A DNA stretch of 48,606 nucleotides from IMG/VR virus record IMGVR_UViG_3300023087_000027, positions 1-48,606 of that record; one strand, 5' to 3'. Positions 1-6,701 of this stretch are shown here, piece after piece (the stretch's first letter is position 1; each line of letters opens with the position of its first letter). This stretch comes from a virus. The position numbers were made by a program, and so were the translations under genes. The notes beneath the pieces were generated by a model, which did not search any database, was not told the DNA's origin, and worked only from the letters and a program-made list of their open reading frames with translations.

Positions 1-114
1 GGAGTCCAGCATCACATGGATGGGGTGTTGCCCACGAATCGCCTTCGTGAGTGCCGAGAAGGACTTGGTGAATTGGTCGTATGTGCTTGCCGTGAGCCCG
101 AAGAAAATCCGCAT
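1..114 (-). CDS. Partial unknown protein, 3' end beyond window
   Basis: An ATG at 114 opens a frame of 38 codons that runs off the left edge without a stop, so only the N-terminus (MRIFFGLTASTYDQF...) is seen. The start is supported by a TTGATAA box beginning at 145, exactly 31 nt upstream, the spacing used throughout this genome for leaderless genes. A GGAAGGG stretch just before the ATG could also serve as a ribosome site on read-through transcripts. The product is not recognised. It lies directly downstream of the 118-residue gene that ends at 148, and its promoter overlaps the last codons of that gene. Confidence 0.6.
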   Translation of the reverse strand, partial: MRIFFGLTASTYDQFTKSFSALTKAIRGQHPIHVMLDS

Positions 115-138
115 AGCCCTTCCGAGCGTATCTGCGGG

Positions 139-145
139 TTATCAA
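139..145 (-). promoter_or_regulatory. TTGATAA box of the partial left-end gene
   Basis: TTGATAA begins 31 nt before the ATG at 114, matching the leaderless spacing of the other promoters. The GGTGGG that follows class A boxes is absent here (CCCGCAG instead). Confidence 0.45.
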
Positions 146-147
146 GT

Positions 148-504
148 TCACTCAAGGGATTGGAGAACTGCGAGAACCTTGCGAAGTCGCTTCTCGCCCG
201 TTTCGTTTCGCTCGCCAGCGACATTGGAGTGGAACTCAAAAGTGAGGTCAGCGGTTGGAAGCCATTCGCCCTCAATGACACCGCCCATGCTTCCCTTGCC
301 CCATCGGACATATTTTGGGAAGAGGCCGATGAAAGCATCTCGCTGTTCTTCGTAGCGGAAGGTGAGGCCAAAATCAAGCCAATTGGACTCGCCATCAAGA
401 CAGGCTTGGAATCGGTCAATGACTTGCTCAAGCGTGTAGTCATTTAGTCGGCAGTCAAGGGACACTCGCATGGCTTGGGTGATGTCGGCTATTGTTCGGG
501 ACAT
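148..504 (-). CDS. Unknown protein, 118 aa
   Basis: The chosen start is the ATG at 504 (MSRTIADITQAMRVS), 29 nt downstream of a TTGATAAGGGGG box. The protein is soluble, with no membrane segment or cysteine motif. It has a helical N-terminal half, then aromatic and charged stretches around residues 40-75, and a basic C-terminus (EKRLRKVLAVLQSLE). The same frame stays open upstream to about 1050, which would give a 300-residue protein, but that extension is AT-rich, has an odd composition rich in Asn, His, Cys and Phe, and crosses the promoter, so the short form is preferred. No function can be assigned. Confidence 0.65.
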   Translation of the reverse strand: MSRTIADITQAMRVSLDCRLNDYTLEQVIDRFQACLDGESNWLDFGLTFRYEEQRDAFIGLFPKYVRWGKGSMGGVIEGEWLPTADLTFEFHSNVAGERNETGEKRLRKVLAVLQSLE

Positions 505-520
505 GAATCGCCCAGCGAGT

Positions 521-533
521 TCCCCCTTATCAA
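521..533 (-). promoter_or_regulatory. Class B-like promoter of the 118-aa gene
   Basis: CATTGATAAGGGGGA is placed with its TTGATAA start 29 nt before the ATG at 504. The proximal half matches class B (box followed by GGGG). The upstream partner is degenerate (ATATCAACA). Confidence 0.6.
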
Positions 534-587
534 TGTGTTGATATTGCGATGTCTTGAGATTCCGATTTGACCCCAAAATCATGGTCG

Positions 588-601
588 CTAAATGATTGGA
601 A
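588..601 (+). repeat. 14-nt element shared with the 39.6-kb region
   Basis: CTAAATGATTGGAA here is identical to 39605-39618 in the same orientation. Its core AAATGATTGGAA occurs a third time at 39716-39727. Confidence 0.6.
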
Positions 602-710
602 CTGAATCGGCCAAACCATTGAGTCCGATTTTTCAGAATATCAAGAATCCGCATAATTGTTGCAGAAAAAAACCGATGGACTGCGAGCCTATTGAGCCCG
701 ATATTTTGGA

Positions 711-727
711 AAAGAATCAAACGAACA
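711..727 (-). repeat. 17-nt element inverted relative to 39676-39692
   Basis: Read on the minus strand this is TGTTCGTTTGATTCTTT, identical over 17 nt to the plus strand at 39676-39692. Both copies lie in AT-rich control regions. Confidence 0.6.
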
Positions 728-1019
728 CCCCCCTTGCTACACACACACCTTGTCTTGAGCATCCAAAACCGTGTGATGTCGGAGATGTGCATATAAGCAC
801 CCATAGTGTTCTTCCCGATTCCAAAGTGTGTGTGTCCCATACCCCCTCTTCGTTTGTTTAATTGTTTGAAAGAGAATAAAACATTGATACATTTAAGTGG
901 TGGAATGTGCTGGAGGCATGGTGCGGAAGCATTGATATTCCGAAAAACATAGTGATTTTCGGACTTCTCGCTTGAGAGGATAGTCAGCAAGAAACGAAAA
1001 TGGATATGGCTGTCAATAA

Positions 1020-1298
1020 TCATGGGGGAGGGGTCTGTGCGAATGCCCACACGCGTGTCGCTGTGTTGGTTTGACTAACCCTGCGTGTCCCCACAGAAAC
1101 AACATACCCGTCTGCCTCCAGCGCGTTCATCACCATCGCGACCGCGTTGGCGTGTGGCCTGTGCTTGAATGGAATCGCCTCAAGGACATCGTGGATGGTG
1201 AACTCACCGCCCTGCATGGACTCAATCGTGGTCAGCACTCGGTCAATGGAACGAGCCTGTCGCCAGCGTCTTTCACGGGTCTTCGTGAACGAGTTCAT
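1020..1298 (-). CDS. Winged-helix-like DNA-binding protein, 92 aa
   Basis: The ATG at 1298 (MNSFTKTRERRWRQARS) lies inside the last codons of the upstream gene that ends at 1273, so the two overlap by 26 nt and are probably co-translated. After a basic N-terminus the sequence has an alternating helix pattern (SIDRVLTTIESM, FTIHDVLEAIPF, NAVAMVMNALEADG) followed by a likely beta wing (YVVSVGTRRVSQTN), which is the layout of a winged helix-turn-helix domain. A longer start at 1356 (MGAYESS) is possible. The likely role is a small transcription regulator; the target is unknown. Confidence 0.6.
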   Translation of the reverse strand: MNSFTKTRERRWRQARSIDRVLTTIESMQGGEFTIHDVLEAIPFKHRPHANAVAMVMNALEADGYVVSVGTRRVSQTNTATRVWAFAQTPPP

Positions 1299-1620
1299 CA
1301 CCAACCCACCGATATTCCCTGCGACAACGAGCCTCCTTGACGATTCGTACGCGCCCATCTCGGACAAACGCACGAAGGTGCATGGACAACGACTGAACGC
1401 TGGGCGTGTAAGTGTAGCCACCGTTCATGTGGTCGCACAGGGAACTCGCTGTGAAGTCCCCCAGCACACTCATGGACTTGACCATGTGCCGATACAGGTT
1501 CGCTCGCCTCGTCTTGCGTGAAGCGTTCCGAGCCATGCCCAGCCATGCGATGCCCACCATTATCAAGGCGAGCCAGCCCACGCCCCTGCTGGTCGGGAAT
1601 CCCCGAAGGGAGTCCGTCAT
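1273..1620 (-). CDS. Membrane-anchored winged-helix-like protein, 115 aa
   Basis: The start is set at the ATG at 1620 (MTDSLRGF). One hydrophobic segment at about residues 15-30 (WLALIMVGIAWLGMA) looks like a transmembrane helix or signal anchor. It is followed by a basic stretch (ASRKTRRANLYRHMVKS) and a domain with helix-turn-helix spacing (FTASSLCDHMNGGYTYTPSVQ, then SMHLRAFVRDGRVRIV). The next gene, also winged-helix-like, overlaps its end. A membrane-tethered regulator is one reading; no strong promoter or Shine-Dalgarno site is visible, so the exact start is uncertain. Read-through from the gene ending at 1669 is likely. Confidence 0.6.
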   Translation of the reverse strand: MTDSLRGFPTSRGVGWLALIMVGIAWLGMARNASRKTRRANLYRHMVKSMSVLGDFTASSLCDHMNGGYTYTPSVQSLSMHLRAFVRDGRVRIVKEARCRREYRWVGDELVHEDP

Positions 1621-1668
1621 CCCGTGAGGGCTGTCCTGTCCGTCTGCGTGGCTTCCAACGGGTCGCAA

Positions 1669-2220
1669 TCACTCTTGGGTGATGACGACCTTGCTGGCTT
1701 GCTGGCGACCGCTGACAGTTCCAACGGTTTGCATCTCAATTTTCTTGAGAAGGGCTTCTGCTTGAGCGAAGCGGTCGCTGTCAAAGTCAAGGTCAAACAC
1801 GCGAGCCATAGCACCGACTTCTCCGTTCATGAGGGAAGCGATGATGTCATCGGTGATGGTTTCAGCCGACACTTTGTTTTGGCTCATCAAGAGCAAGAGT
1901 GCGAGGGACTTCGTTCCCATCTTCTGCGTGATGATTCCTTCGTGGTTGTTGCCCACGCTGGTGTTGCCTTCAACACGGTATGTTGCACCGTTGTCAAAGG
2001 TGATGGTTGCACCGATGGTGTCCTTGATGGTGTCTTTGGTGTTGCCGAGCATCTCGGTTGCGATGGCGTTGTCGGCCTTCTTCATTTGAGTGGCGACAGC
2101 CCCCAAGAGAGCCCCTGCACCGATGGGTGCATCAACGGAGGGACTGACGAGTTCGCCAGCCTCTCGGTCAAGGACAAGGGTGTTCGTTTTGCTTGCTTCG
2201 TTTCGGGTTTCGGTCTGCAT
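1669..2220 (-). CDS. Unknown protein, 183 aa
   Basis: The start at 2220 (MQTETRNEASKTN) is preceded by a strong Shine-Dalgarno site, AGGAGG, 8-9 nt upstream. The class B promoter sits further away than usual (box start 45 nt before the ATG), which leaves a short leader holding that site. The sequence has a small-residue-rich middle (APIGAGALLGAVATQ), a beta-like segment (TITFDNGATYRVEGNTSV) and a helical C-terminal half. It has no cysteines and no membrane helix. No family is recognised. It probably heads the operon that continues into the two winged-helix-like genes. Confidence 0.75.
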   Translation of the reverse strand: MQTETRNEASKTNTLVLDREAGELVSPSVDAPIGAGALLGAVATQMKKADNAIATEMLGNTKDTIKDTIGATITFDNGATYRVEGNTSVGNNHEGIITQKMGTKSLALLLLMSQNKVSAETITDDIIASLMNGEVGAMARVFDLDFDSDRFAQAEALLKKIEMQTVGTVSGRQQASKVVITQE

Positions 2221-2253
2221 TTTTTGTGCCTCCTTATCCAACCCCAAGAGGTT

Positions 2254-2281
2254 GCCCCTTATCAATGTGTCGTTGTATCAA
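2254..2281 (-). promoter_or_regulatory. Class B promoter with leader and Shine-Dalgarno site
   Basis: Two boxes, TTGATAC starting at 2281 and TTGATAAGGGGC starting at 2265, are 16 nt apart. Unlike most class B promoters, the predicted transcript would have a leader of roughly 15-20 nt that carries AGGAGG. Confidence 0.65.
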
Positions 2282-2345
2282 GATGAAATGGTCATCAATG
2301 CTTGACCAATCATCCAGCGGGAATCGCCCGATTCGGAAAACGGAT

Positions 2346-2936
2346 TCAATCGGATTCGTCTTCGTCTTCGGTATCGGGCTCAATATCAACCGTGTTGAGT
2401 TCCTGTTGCACGACTTCACGGAATTGTTGAAGCGGGTCGTAGCCGACATTGACGACCACTTGGGGAACTGCGTCTTGAGCCCCCGTGAACTTGTCCAGCG
2501 ACTCTTGAGCCTTGATTAGCCCACCAACCATGAACGACACTTGGTTCAGTTTGCCCACGCTGTCAGCCTGTCCATGAGCCGATTCAATGACCGCCTCCAA
2601 TCGCGACAGGGCGCGCTTCCTTCGGGCATACGAATCAATCCGCTGTTGCTCAACATCTTCCATCTCGGCCTTGCTCACGACCATCCAGCGTATCTCGTCT
2701 GCAACCTGCTCGGCTTGCGACATAAGGGAAGTTTTCTGCTGGGGGGCGACGCGAGAGGAAACCAGCGAGTTTTCATTGAGAGTCTTCCAAATCTCCGACT
2801 CGGATTTGCCCTTCACCAAGAGCGTGGCGATGTAGCGAACCAACGCCTCATCGTATGTGGGAACGAGCCCCATCACTTCTGCCTTCTCAACGACTTCCTC
2901 AATGTCTTCCGTGTCCTCATCTGCGAACTCGCTCAT
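2346..2936 (-). CDS. Acidic helical protein, terminase-small-subunit-like layout
   Basis: The preferred start is the ATG at 2936 (MSEFADEDTEDIEEV). A GTG at 2966 overlaps the stop of the preceding 46-aa gene (GTGA) and would add ten residues. Both ends are strongly acidic (C-terminus DTEDEDESD). Between them is a helix-turn-helix-like segment (DEALVRYIATLLVKGKSESEIWKTL), then long helices rich in charged residues and a closing segment (ESLDKFTGAQDAVPQVVVNV). This order resembles small terminase subunits of tailed phages. The resemblance is by layout only and no large terminase is nearby, so the function remains a guess. Confidence 0.65.
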   Translation of the reverse strand: MSEFADEDTEDIEEVVEKAEVMGLVPTYDEALVRYIATLLVKGKSESEIWKTLNENSLVSSRVAPQQKTSLMSQAEQVADEIRWMVVSKAEMEDVEQQRIDSYARRKRALSRLEAVIESAHGQADSVGKLNQVSFMVGGLIKAQESLDKFTGAQDAVPQVVVNVGYDPLQQFREVVQQELNTVDIEPDTEDEDESD

Positions 2937-2962
2937 GCTATTCCCAAAGGCTATGTGGATTT

Positions 2963-3103
2963 TCACTCTTTCGGTATCTCAATGCGATTTGCTCGGTGAT
3001 GTTGAAGCACCCAAATCGCGATGAGAATGGGTGGAATCATGACCCACGCGTACACGGTGAAATAGACTTCTTTCAGCCTGTCAAAAGTGTCCGAGATGCT
3101 CAC
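2963..3103 (-). CDS. Small single-pass membrane protein, 46 aa
   Basis: A GTG at 3103 opens a short frame (MSISDTFDRLKEVYF) that ends at 2963. Residues about 12-34 form one hydrophobic segment containing VYAWVMIPPILIAIWVL, followed by a basic tail (HHRANRIEIPKE). The hydrophobic run with a positively charged end suggests a single membrane helix with the C-terminus on the cytoplasmic side. It lies between a 35-aa zinc protein and the acidic protein, and its stop overlaps a GTG of the next frame. Small membrane proteins of this size often take part in lysis or in contact with host membranes in viruses, but nothing here proves either. Confidence 0.55.
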   Translation of the reverse strand: MSISDTFDRLKEVYFTVYAWVMIPPILIAIWVLQHHRANRIEIPKE

Positions 3104-3115
3104 GATGATGGGTTC

Positions 3116-3223
3116 TCAAAGAGGTTGATTATCCATGCGACAGCCACAGGAACGACAGCGACCATCGGGTGAAAACCACCGCCAAGCACAGCAGACCTCG
3201 CACTTCCTATGCGTGTCTGTCAT
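3116..3223 (-). CDS. Small cysteine-rich zinc-ribbon-like protein, 35 aa
   Basis: The ATG at 3223 follows the stop of the preceding gene by one base (TGAGATG), so translation is probably coupled. The product has a compact CEVCC...CRSCGC pattern (cysteines near residues 8-12 and 23-28), typical of a zinc knuckle or ribbon. It ends MDNQPL. Tiny zinc proteins are common in tailed-virus accessory operons and may bind nucleic acid or protein. The frame is short, so confidence rests on the cysteine pairs and the tight junction. Confidence 0.55.
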   Translation of the reverse strand: MTDTHRKCEVCCAWRWFSPDGRCRSCGCRMDNQPL

Positions 3224-3224
3224 C

Positions 3225-3560
3225 TCACTCAACGCCTTGAATGTCCTCGTATGCCTCAACGATGAGCAAGGCATCTCGCACCTTCTCACGAATCATGTGT
3301 TCCAGCGGAGAGTTCGGGGTCATGCCCTCGTCAATGGTGGCGAGCGTCTGCTCAAGTTCCACCTTCAACGATGGTCGCACGAAGAACTCCAAGTCGGGAT
3401 GGCTCAAGAGTTCCACGCCCTTCGCCCACTCGCTGACTTCGTGTTGAATCCGCCTCCAAGCGACCTCTTCCTCATGCTCTTGGAACATCGCCTCCAGCAC
3501 TTCGGGTGGATAGTCGGTGTCTTGGGTCGGAACGCAGTCTTCAACGGGAATGTCTTCCAT
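3225..3560 (-). CDS. Unknown acidic protein, 111 aa
   Basis: The ATG at 3560 (MEDIPVEDCVPTQ) is 31 nt from the TTGATAACGGTGGGG promoter; the ATG at 3566 (MSMEDIP) is only 25 nt away and fits less well. The protein is acidic and mostly helical, with a tryptophan-containing middle (EVAWRRIQHEVSEWAKGVELL) and no membrane helix. It is the first gene of an operon with the 35-aa zinc protein, the 46-aa membrane protein and the acidic helical protein. No function is recognised. Confidence 0.7.
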   Translation of the reverse strand: MEDIPVEDCVPTQDTDYPPEVLEAMFQEHEEEVAWRRIQHEVSEWAKGVELLSHPDLEFFVRPSLKVELEQTLATIDEGMTPNSPLEHMIREKVRDALLIVEAYEDIQGVE

Positions 3561-3577
3561 GCTCATTGGTCTGCCTC

Positions 3578-3591
3578 CCCACCGTTATCAA
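3578..3591 (-). promoter_or_regulatory. Class A promoter
   Basis: TTGATAACGGTGGG begins 31 nt before the ATG at 3560. It drives the four-gene operon 3560-2346. Confidence 0.75.
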
Positions 3592-3722
3592 ACAACCCCA
3601 ACACCCCACCCGATGTGTCCAAGCATGGACATCACGAACAGCAGTCGCCAGCGGTTGCGAGAACGCAGGGCATCGGCATGGGCTTCCCACACATTCCCAA
3701 AATACGAAGCCTTCAATTTCAA
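3588..3722 (-). CDS. Possible small membrane protein, 44 aa
   Basis: A TTG at 3722 overlaps the stop of the upstream zinc protein (TTTGA) and opens a frame that reads KLKASYFGNVWEAHADAL and then a hydrophobic end (LLFVMSMLGHIGWGVGVV). It stops at 3588, right at the promoter of the next operon. One terminal membrane helix is likely. The competing frame from the ATG at 3726 (MFEIEGF, 61 codons) would run through that promoter and into the next gene, so it is less likely. The TTG start and small size keep confidence moderate. Confidence 0.45.
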   Translation of the reverse strand: MKLKASYFGNVWEAHADALRSRNRWRLLFVMSMLGHIGWGVGVV

Positions 3723-3916
3723 ACATGAACCCCCTTCAATCGCAAGGGCAGAACCGTGTGGGCGTTGCACCTATCACAGCATTGTCCCTGCTGGGTCGGG
3801 TCGCCACTCGGCAAGTCCATGAGGTTGGTCAGCACATGACCACGACCGTTGAAGCATCCCGATGCGAGAGGCTCAAGGCACAGTCGGCATCGCTCGGAGA
3901 AGGATGGTGTTGTCAT
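3719..3916 (-). CDS. Phage-type zinc-ribbon protein, 65 aa
   Basis: The ATG at 3916 overlaps the stop of the preceding gene (ATGA). The protein has one CxxC pair near the N-terminus (CRLCLEPLASG) and a second at the end (QCCDRCNAHTVLPLRL). The CCDxCN-x-V-x-P-x-RL ending is a pattern often seen in short conserved proteins of tailed viruses that fold as a zinc ribbon. The function of that group is unknown. The middle contains an FNGRGHVLTNLMDLPSG loop. Confidence 0.7.
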   Translation of the reverse strand: MTTPSFSERCRLCLEPLASGCFNGRGHVLTNLMDLPSGDPTQQGQCCDRCNAHTVLPLRLKGVHV

Positions 3917-4464
3917 TCGTCTTCACCAATCCCTGCGTCTGCAACGGCTTCGTTGAGCCTTCGGAATGCGAAGTCTTGGAACATTCGGAACTGCTTCGTC
4001 TTGGCGAAGGATTTGATGTCGCAACCCTTCTCCCTGCACCAAACCTCGTTGAAGAACGCGTACACCGATTCGTTGGTGTGCGTGGTCAAGTCGGTCGCCA
4101 AGATTTCAGCAACCGCACCATCGGCCAATGCAAGTGCATCACGACGCATGGCGTGGGCGCGTCGGAGGTTTTCATCAATCTCACGCAAGCGGTTCTTCTC
4201 ATCCTCAACCAAACGCTCTCGGTTGCTCGCTCGCCAATAGGTGATGCTGTTCCTGTTGAAGTTCGCTCGCACACCAACGCCACTCCACGACATTCGGTAT
4301 CGCGGGCTGGCTGGGTCAAGGAAGACTTGCTTCACGAAGTCATCTCGGTAGTTCACGAAGCCCTCTTCGGACTCCAGCACCACGCCATTCAGTTCTGCAT
4401 CCTCAAGAATCTCTTGAGCCATGTTGTAGTGAATCAGTTTGGCTTGAGGTGATGGGAAGGACAT
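3913..4464 (-). CDS. Unknown protein with central coiled coil, 183 aa
   Basis: The ATG at 4464 overlaps the stop of the upstream gene (TGATG) and has a good Shine-Dalgarno site (AGGAGGG) 6-7 nt upstream. Residues about 80-115 (ERLVEDEKNRLREIDENL...) are strongly helical and probably form a coiled coil. The rest is mixed, with an aromatic region before it (YRMSWSGVGVRANFNRNSITYW) and an acidic end. No membrane helix or metal motif is seen apart from two scattered cysteines (WCREKGCD). The family is not recognised. Confidence 0.75.
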   Translation of the reverse strand: MSFPSPQAKLIHYNMAQEILEDAELNGVVLESEEGFVNYRDDFVKQVFLDPASPRYRMSWSGVGVRANFNRNSITYWRASNRERLVEDEKNRLREIDENLRRAHAMRRDALALADGAVAEILATDLTTHTNESVYAFFNEVWCREKGCDIKSFAKTKQFRMFQDFAFRRLNEAVADAGIGEDE

Positions 4465-4913
4465 CAAGCATCCCTCCTGTGAGCCGAGTGGCTGACCGTG
4501 ATGGAATGCAAGGAATCAACAAAGGCTTTTGCATCCTCCAGCGACACGAAAAGGAACGGGTGAGAGCGTGGCGACTTCAACAGTTCGGGCGCGTATGACA
4601 GCACATGGTCGTGGTGCATCGTGTCGTCGTCTTGAATCACAGCGAATGTTCCCGTTTGGGTGCGGTCAGCGTGTCGTGCGATGACGAAGCATTCCACCCT
4701 TGAACCCTGCAACAACCCATGAAAGAGAGCCTGTCCACGAAAGCAGACTGCGAATCCGTCAAACCATTCCGTTGGGTCTTGGTTCTTCATTGGGTATGCG
4801 GTCATCTCCACGATGGACAGGTCAAGTTCAAAACGGCTTGCACCCGCTTTGACCCATCGCTTGCTTTTGCCTCTCCCTGTTTTTGTCCAATATGATGTCG
4901 TTTTCGTTTCCAT
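4464..4913 (-). CDS. Unknown protein, 149 aa
   Basis: The ATG at 4913 (METKTTSYWTKTGRG) is preceded by GGAGA at a spacing of 7 nt and lies about 60 nt from a class B double box, so this transcript probably has a leader. A second in-frame ATG at 4982 (METLINS) is upstream of the box, so it is unlikely. The N-terminus is basic and the middle has beta-like segments (WFDGFAVCFRGQALFHGL, CFVIARHADRT). The end contains FVSLEDAKAFVDSL, similar in form to FVSLANAKEFV in the protein at 10772-11212, so the two may be distant relatives. No function is assigned. Confidence 0.7.
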   Translation of the reverse strand: METKTTSYWTKTGRGKSKRWVKAGASRFELDLSIVEMTAYPMKNQDPTEWFDGFAVCFRGQALFHGLLQGSRVECFVIARHADRTQTGTFAVIQDDDTMHHDHVLSYAPELLKSPRSHPFLFVSLEDAKAFVDSLHSITVSHSAHRRDA

Positions 4914-4966
4914 TGTATCATCTCCGCCCGTTTCGGTCGGGCTTATTCCGCCCAGCACATGAGAGT

Positions 4967-4990
4967 TTATCAAGGTTTCCATTGTATCAA
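4967..4990 (-). promoter_or_regulatory. Class B double-box promoter
   Basis: TTGATAC starts at 4990 and TTGATAA at 4973, 17 nt apart. The distal box overlaps the stop codon of the methyltransferase. The GGG after the proximal box is missing (ACTCTC), and the transcript would carry a leader of about 30 nt. Confidence 0.55.
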
Positions 4991-6423
4991 TTGAACCAAT
5001 CATCAAAAGTTTGGGTGTCCACCGAAGCCTCGCCTTCTGCAAGGTCGTAGCCAACGATTGACTTGACACGGTTCGGGATGAGTTTGGCGTATTCGCTATT
5101 GACTTCAATAAGCACAGCATCTCGCTGATTCTTGACCGCCACTCCAGCCGTAGTTCCACTTCCGCCAAACGGGTCAAGCACGACCGCTGGTTTGGTTTCG
5201 TCAGTTTCACAAACGCAAGCCTTCTCCCAGCCATAGACTGTGGGCTCGTTCTCGCCTTTGATTCCACTCTTGAACTTCACATTGGTCATCTGCTCATCGT
5301 ATCGGTCGTCAAGGTCAAACAGTTCCTTGACGGTCGGCCATTCGTCAGCAGACGGGTATGAATGCGAATCGCCCATCTCAAACCAATGATGTGGGGCTCT
5401 TGACTCCAGCCGTTCCTCCACTTCCTTGATGGTCAAGCCAGCCCTCTTCCTCGCATCGTTGAGATAGGTCGCCAGCACCTTCGGTGGAGGCAAGTCCCTA
5501 AACTCAACCACAGCACTTCTGCCGTGTCCAAGTTCCTTGACCGTGTATGGAACATCATCCCCTTCGGGTGTCATCATCAAGTCATGCACTTCCTCGTCAG
5601 TCAAGGCTCGGTCTTTAACGACCCTCTCGTAGCCCTGTCCACATTCTGCACAGCACTTGGTTGGCGTGGTCAAGACGCATGGTTCAATCAGTTCGGGTGG
5701 GAACACAGCGAAGTGAGCCCCAGCGTATGCCTTCGTATTGACAGTCCACACGCTTCGTTTGTTGCGAGTCTTGAACACGATTCCCAGCGACCGTTCCCTC
5801 ATGTCGTTGTCGTTCCTGTCGTGGTTGATTCCGTTTGTCCGACCGCCACAGGCGTAGTTCGTGCGTTTGGAGTCTGCAACGGGCTCTTGGATGGCGATGT
5901 GGTCAAAGAAATAGTGGCGAGATTTGGACAGGAGGAAGACATATTCGTGAGCCTTCACGCACCTGTCCTTCGCTGGTTCGGGCATCGGGTTGTTCTTCGC
6001 CCAAACGATGTCCTGTCGCAAGAACCAACCATCCTCTTGGAGAGCAATCGCCAGCCGATGTGGAACGAGCATCAAGTCCTTCGGCTTGAATCGTGGGTCA
6101 TCCTTCTTGCCGTATCGCGGTTGTCCTTCCTTCCAGCCACCTTTGTTGTAGTCGCCTCCAGCACCCCCGCTTCCGTTGTATGAATCACCGATGTTCAGCC
6201 ACAGCACTCCGTCATCCCGAAGCACCCTGCGAACCTCACGCATCACCTCAACCATTTTGGCGATGTAGTCATCCAGCGATTCCTCGTTCCCAATCTGCTC
6301 GTCTGTGCCGTAGTCCCTCAACATGAAATACGGAGGGGAGGTGATGCACGAATGGAATCGCCCACCCTCCATCGCTTTGAGTTCGGTGAGGCAGTCGCCA
6401 AGAACGACTTCGTATGAGGCCAT
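4987..6423 (-). CDS. Orphan DNA methyltransferase, class beta
   Basis: This is an S-adenosylmethionine-dependent DNA methyltransferase that modifies adenine N6 or cytosine N4. The catalytic TSPPY motif is at residues 28-32 and the cofactor-binding DPFGGSGTT motif is near residues 416-424; this order (motif IV before motif I) defines class beta. Between them lie the usual helices (GVLWLNIGDSY), a CxxC zinc site (CCAECG) paired with CVC near residue 406, and a helix-turn-helix-like insert (ARKRAGLTIKEVEERL). The start at 6423 (MASYEVVLGD) is 30 nt from a class A promoter. No restriction enzyme gene is adjacent, so it probably protects viral DNA or alters gene control. The 478-residue length is long for the family because of the insert. 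Confidence 0.9.
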   Translation of the reverse strand: MASYEVVLGDCLTELKAMEGGRFHSCITSPPYFMLRDYGTDEQIGNEESLDDYIAKMVEVMREVRRVLRDDGVLWLNIGDSYNGSGGAGGDYNKGGWKEGQPRYGKKDDPRFKPKDLMLVPHRLAIALQEDGWFLRQDIVWAKNNPMPEPAKDRCVKAHEYVFLLSKSRHYFFDHIAIQEPVADSKRTNYACGGRTNGINHDRNDNDMRERSLGIVFKTRNKRSVWTVNTKAYAGAHFAVFPPELIEPCVLTTPTKCCAECGQGYERVVKDRALTDEEVHDLMMTPEGDDVPYTVKELGHGRSAVVEFRDLPPPKVLATYLNDARKRAGLTIKEVEERLESRAPHHWFEMGDSHSYPSADEWPTVKELFDLDDRYDEQMTNVKFKSGIKGENEPTVYGWEKACVCETDETKPAVVLDPFGGSGTTAGVAVKNQRDAVLIEVNSEYAKLIPNRVKSIVGYDLAEGEASVDTQTFDDWFN

Positions 6424-6439
6424 GCGTGGAACGGGCTGT

Positions 6440-6453
6440 CCCACCGTTATCAA
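6440..6453 (-). promoter_or_regulatory. Class A promoter of the methyltransferase
   Basis: TTGATAACGGTGGG begins 30 nt before the ATG at 6423. It fixes the start of the methyltransferase. Confidence 0.8.
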
Positions 6454-6701
6454 GACAAGCCCATTCGCTCTCGTTCCAATGCCTTCCACTTGAGATAGCA
6501 TTGACCACAGGACTTCTCCTTGAGTCTGCGAGTGCATTTGGTGTTCTGCTGGGTGATTGGCTTGAGGCAGATTTGACACACGCATTGGTCGTATTGATTC
6601 ATGATGTATGCTGTCGGATTCTTCCCACTCGCAACCCACCTGCACTTAGGTGGAAGAGTGATGTCGGAAGCCATGATGAGAGTCGTTGAGCCCTGTGTCA
6701 T
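6450..6701 (-). CDS. Zinc-finger-like protein, 83 aa
   Basis: The ATG at 6701 overlaps the stop of the 49-aa gene upstream (ATGA), which favours it over a second ATG at 6674. Four or five cysteines form a zinc-binding pattern in the C-terminal half: CVCQICLKPI, then C near residue 59, then CGQCYLKW. The tail is basic (KALERERMGLS). The fold is probably a treble clef or zinc ribbon with nucleic-acid binding. No named family is recognised. Confidence 0.65.
   Translation of the reverse strand: MTQGSTTLIMASDITLPPKCRWVASGKNPTAYIMNQYDQCVCQICLKPITQQNTKCTRRLKEKSCGQCYLKWKALERERMGLS

Larger units (their letters stand above)
505..1019. other. Long AT-rich intergenic control region
   Basis: This 515-bp stretch is the longest gap in an otherwise tightly packed sequence. 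It holds runs of A, alternating AC tracts (near 738-746 and the GTGTGTGTG near 828-836), several TTGATA-like words and few G/C blocks. Two elements recur in the divergent control region near 39.6 kb: a 14-nt element at 588-601 and a 17-nt element at 711-727. No gene is supported. A minus-strand frame remains open across it by continuation of the 118-aa gene, and a plus-strand frame is open at 592-861, but neither has a start signal or convincing composition. A replication origin or major regulatory region is possible; this is inference. Confidence 0.6.

Noticed and set aside
592-861. Plus-strand frame in the long intergenic region
   Set aside because: No start signal, and composition unlike a folded protein; treated as part of the control region.
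504-1050. N-terminal extension of the 118-aa protein to 300 residues
   Set aside because: The extension crosses the TTGATAAGGGGG promoter and has AT-driven composition. It is kept as a caveat because the frame is fully open.
1624-2286. Plus-strand frame of about 220 codons
   Set aside because: It is antisense to the 183-aa gene, which has a promoter and a strong Shine-Dalgarno site.
3541-3726. 61-codon frame from the ATG at 3726 (MFEIEGF)
   Set aside because: It would run through the next promoter and start codon; the TTG-started membrane frame ends before them.
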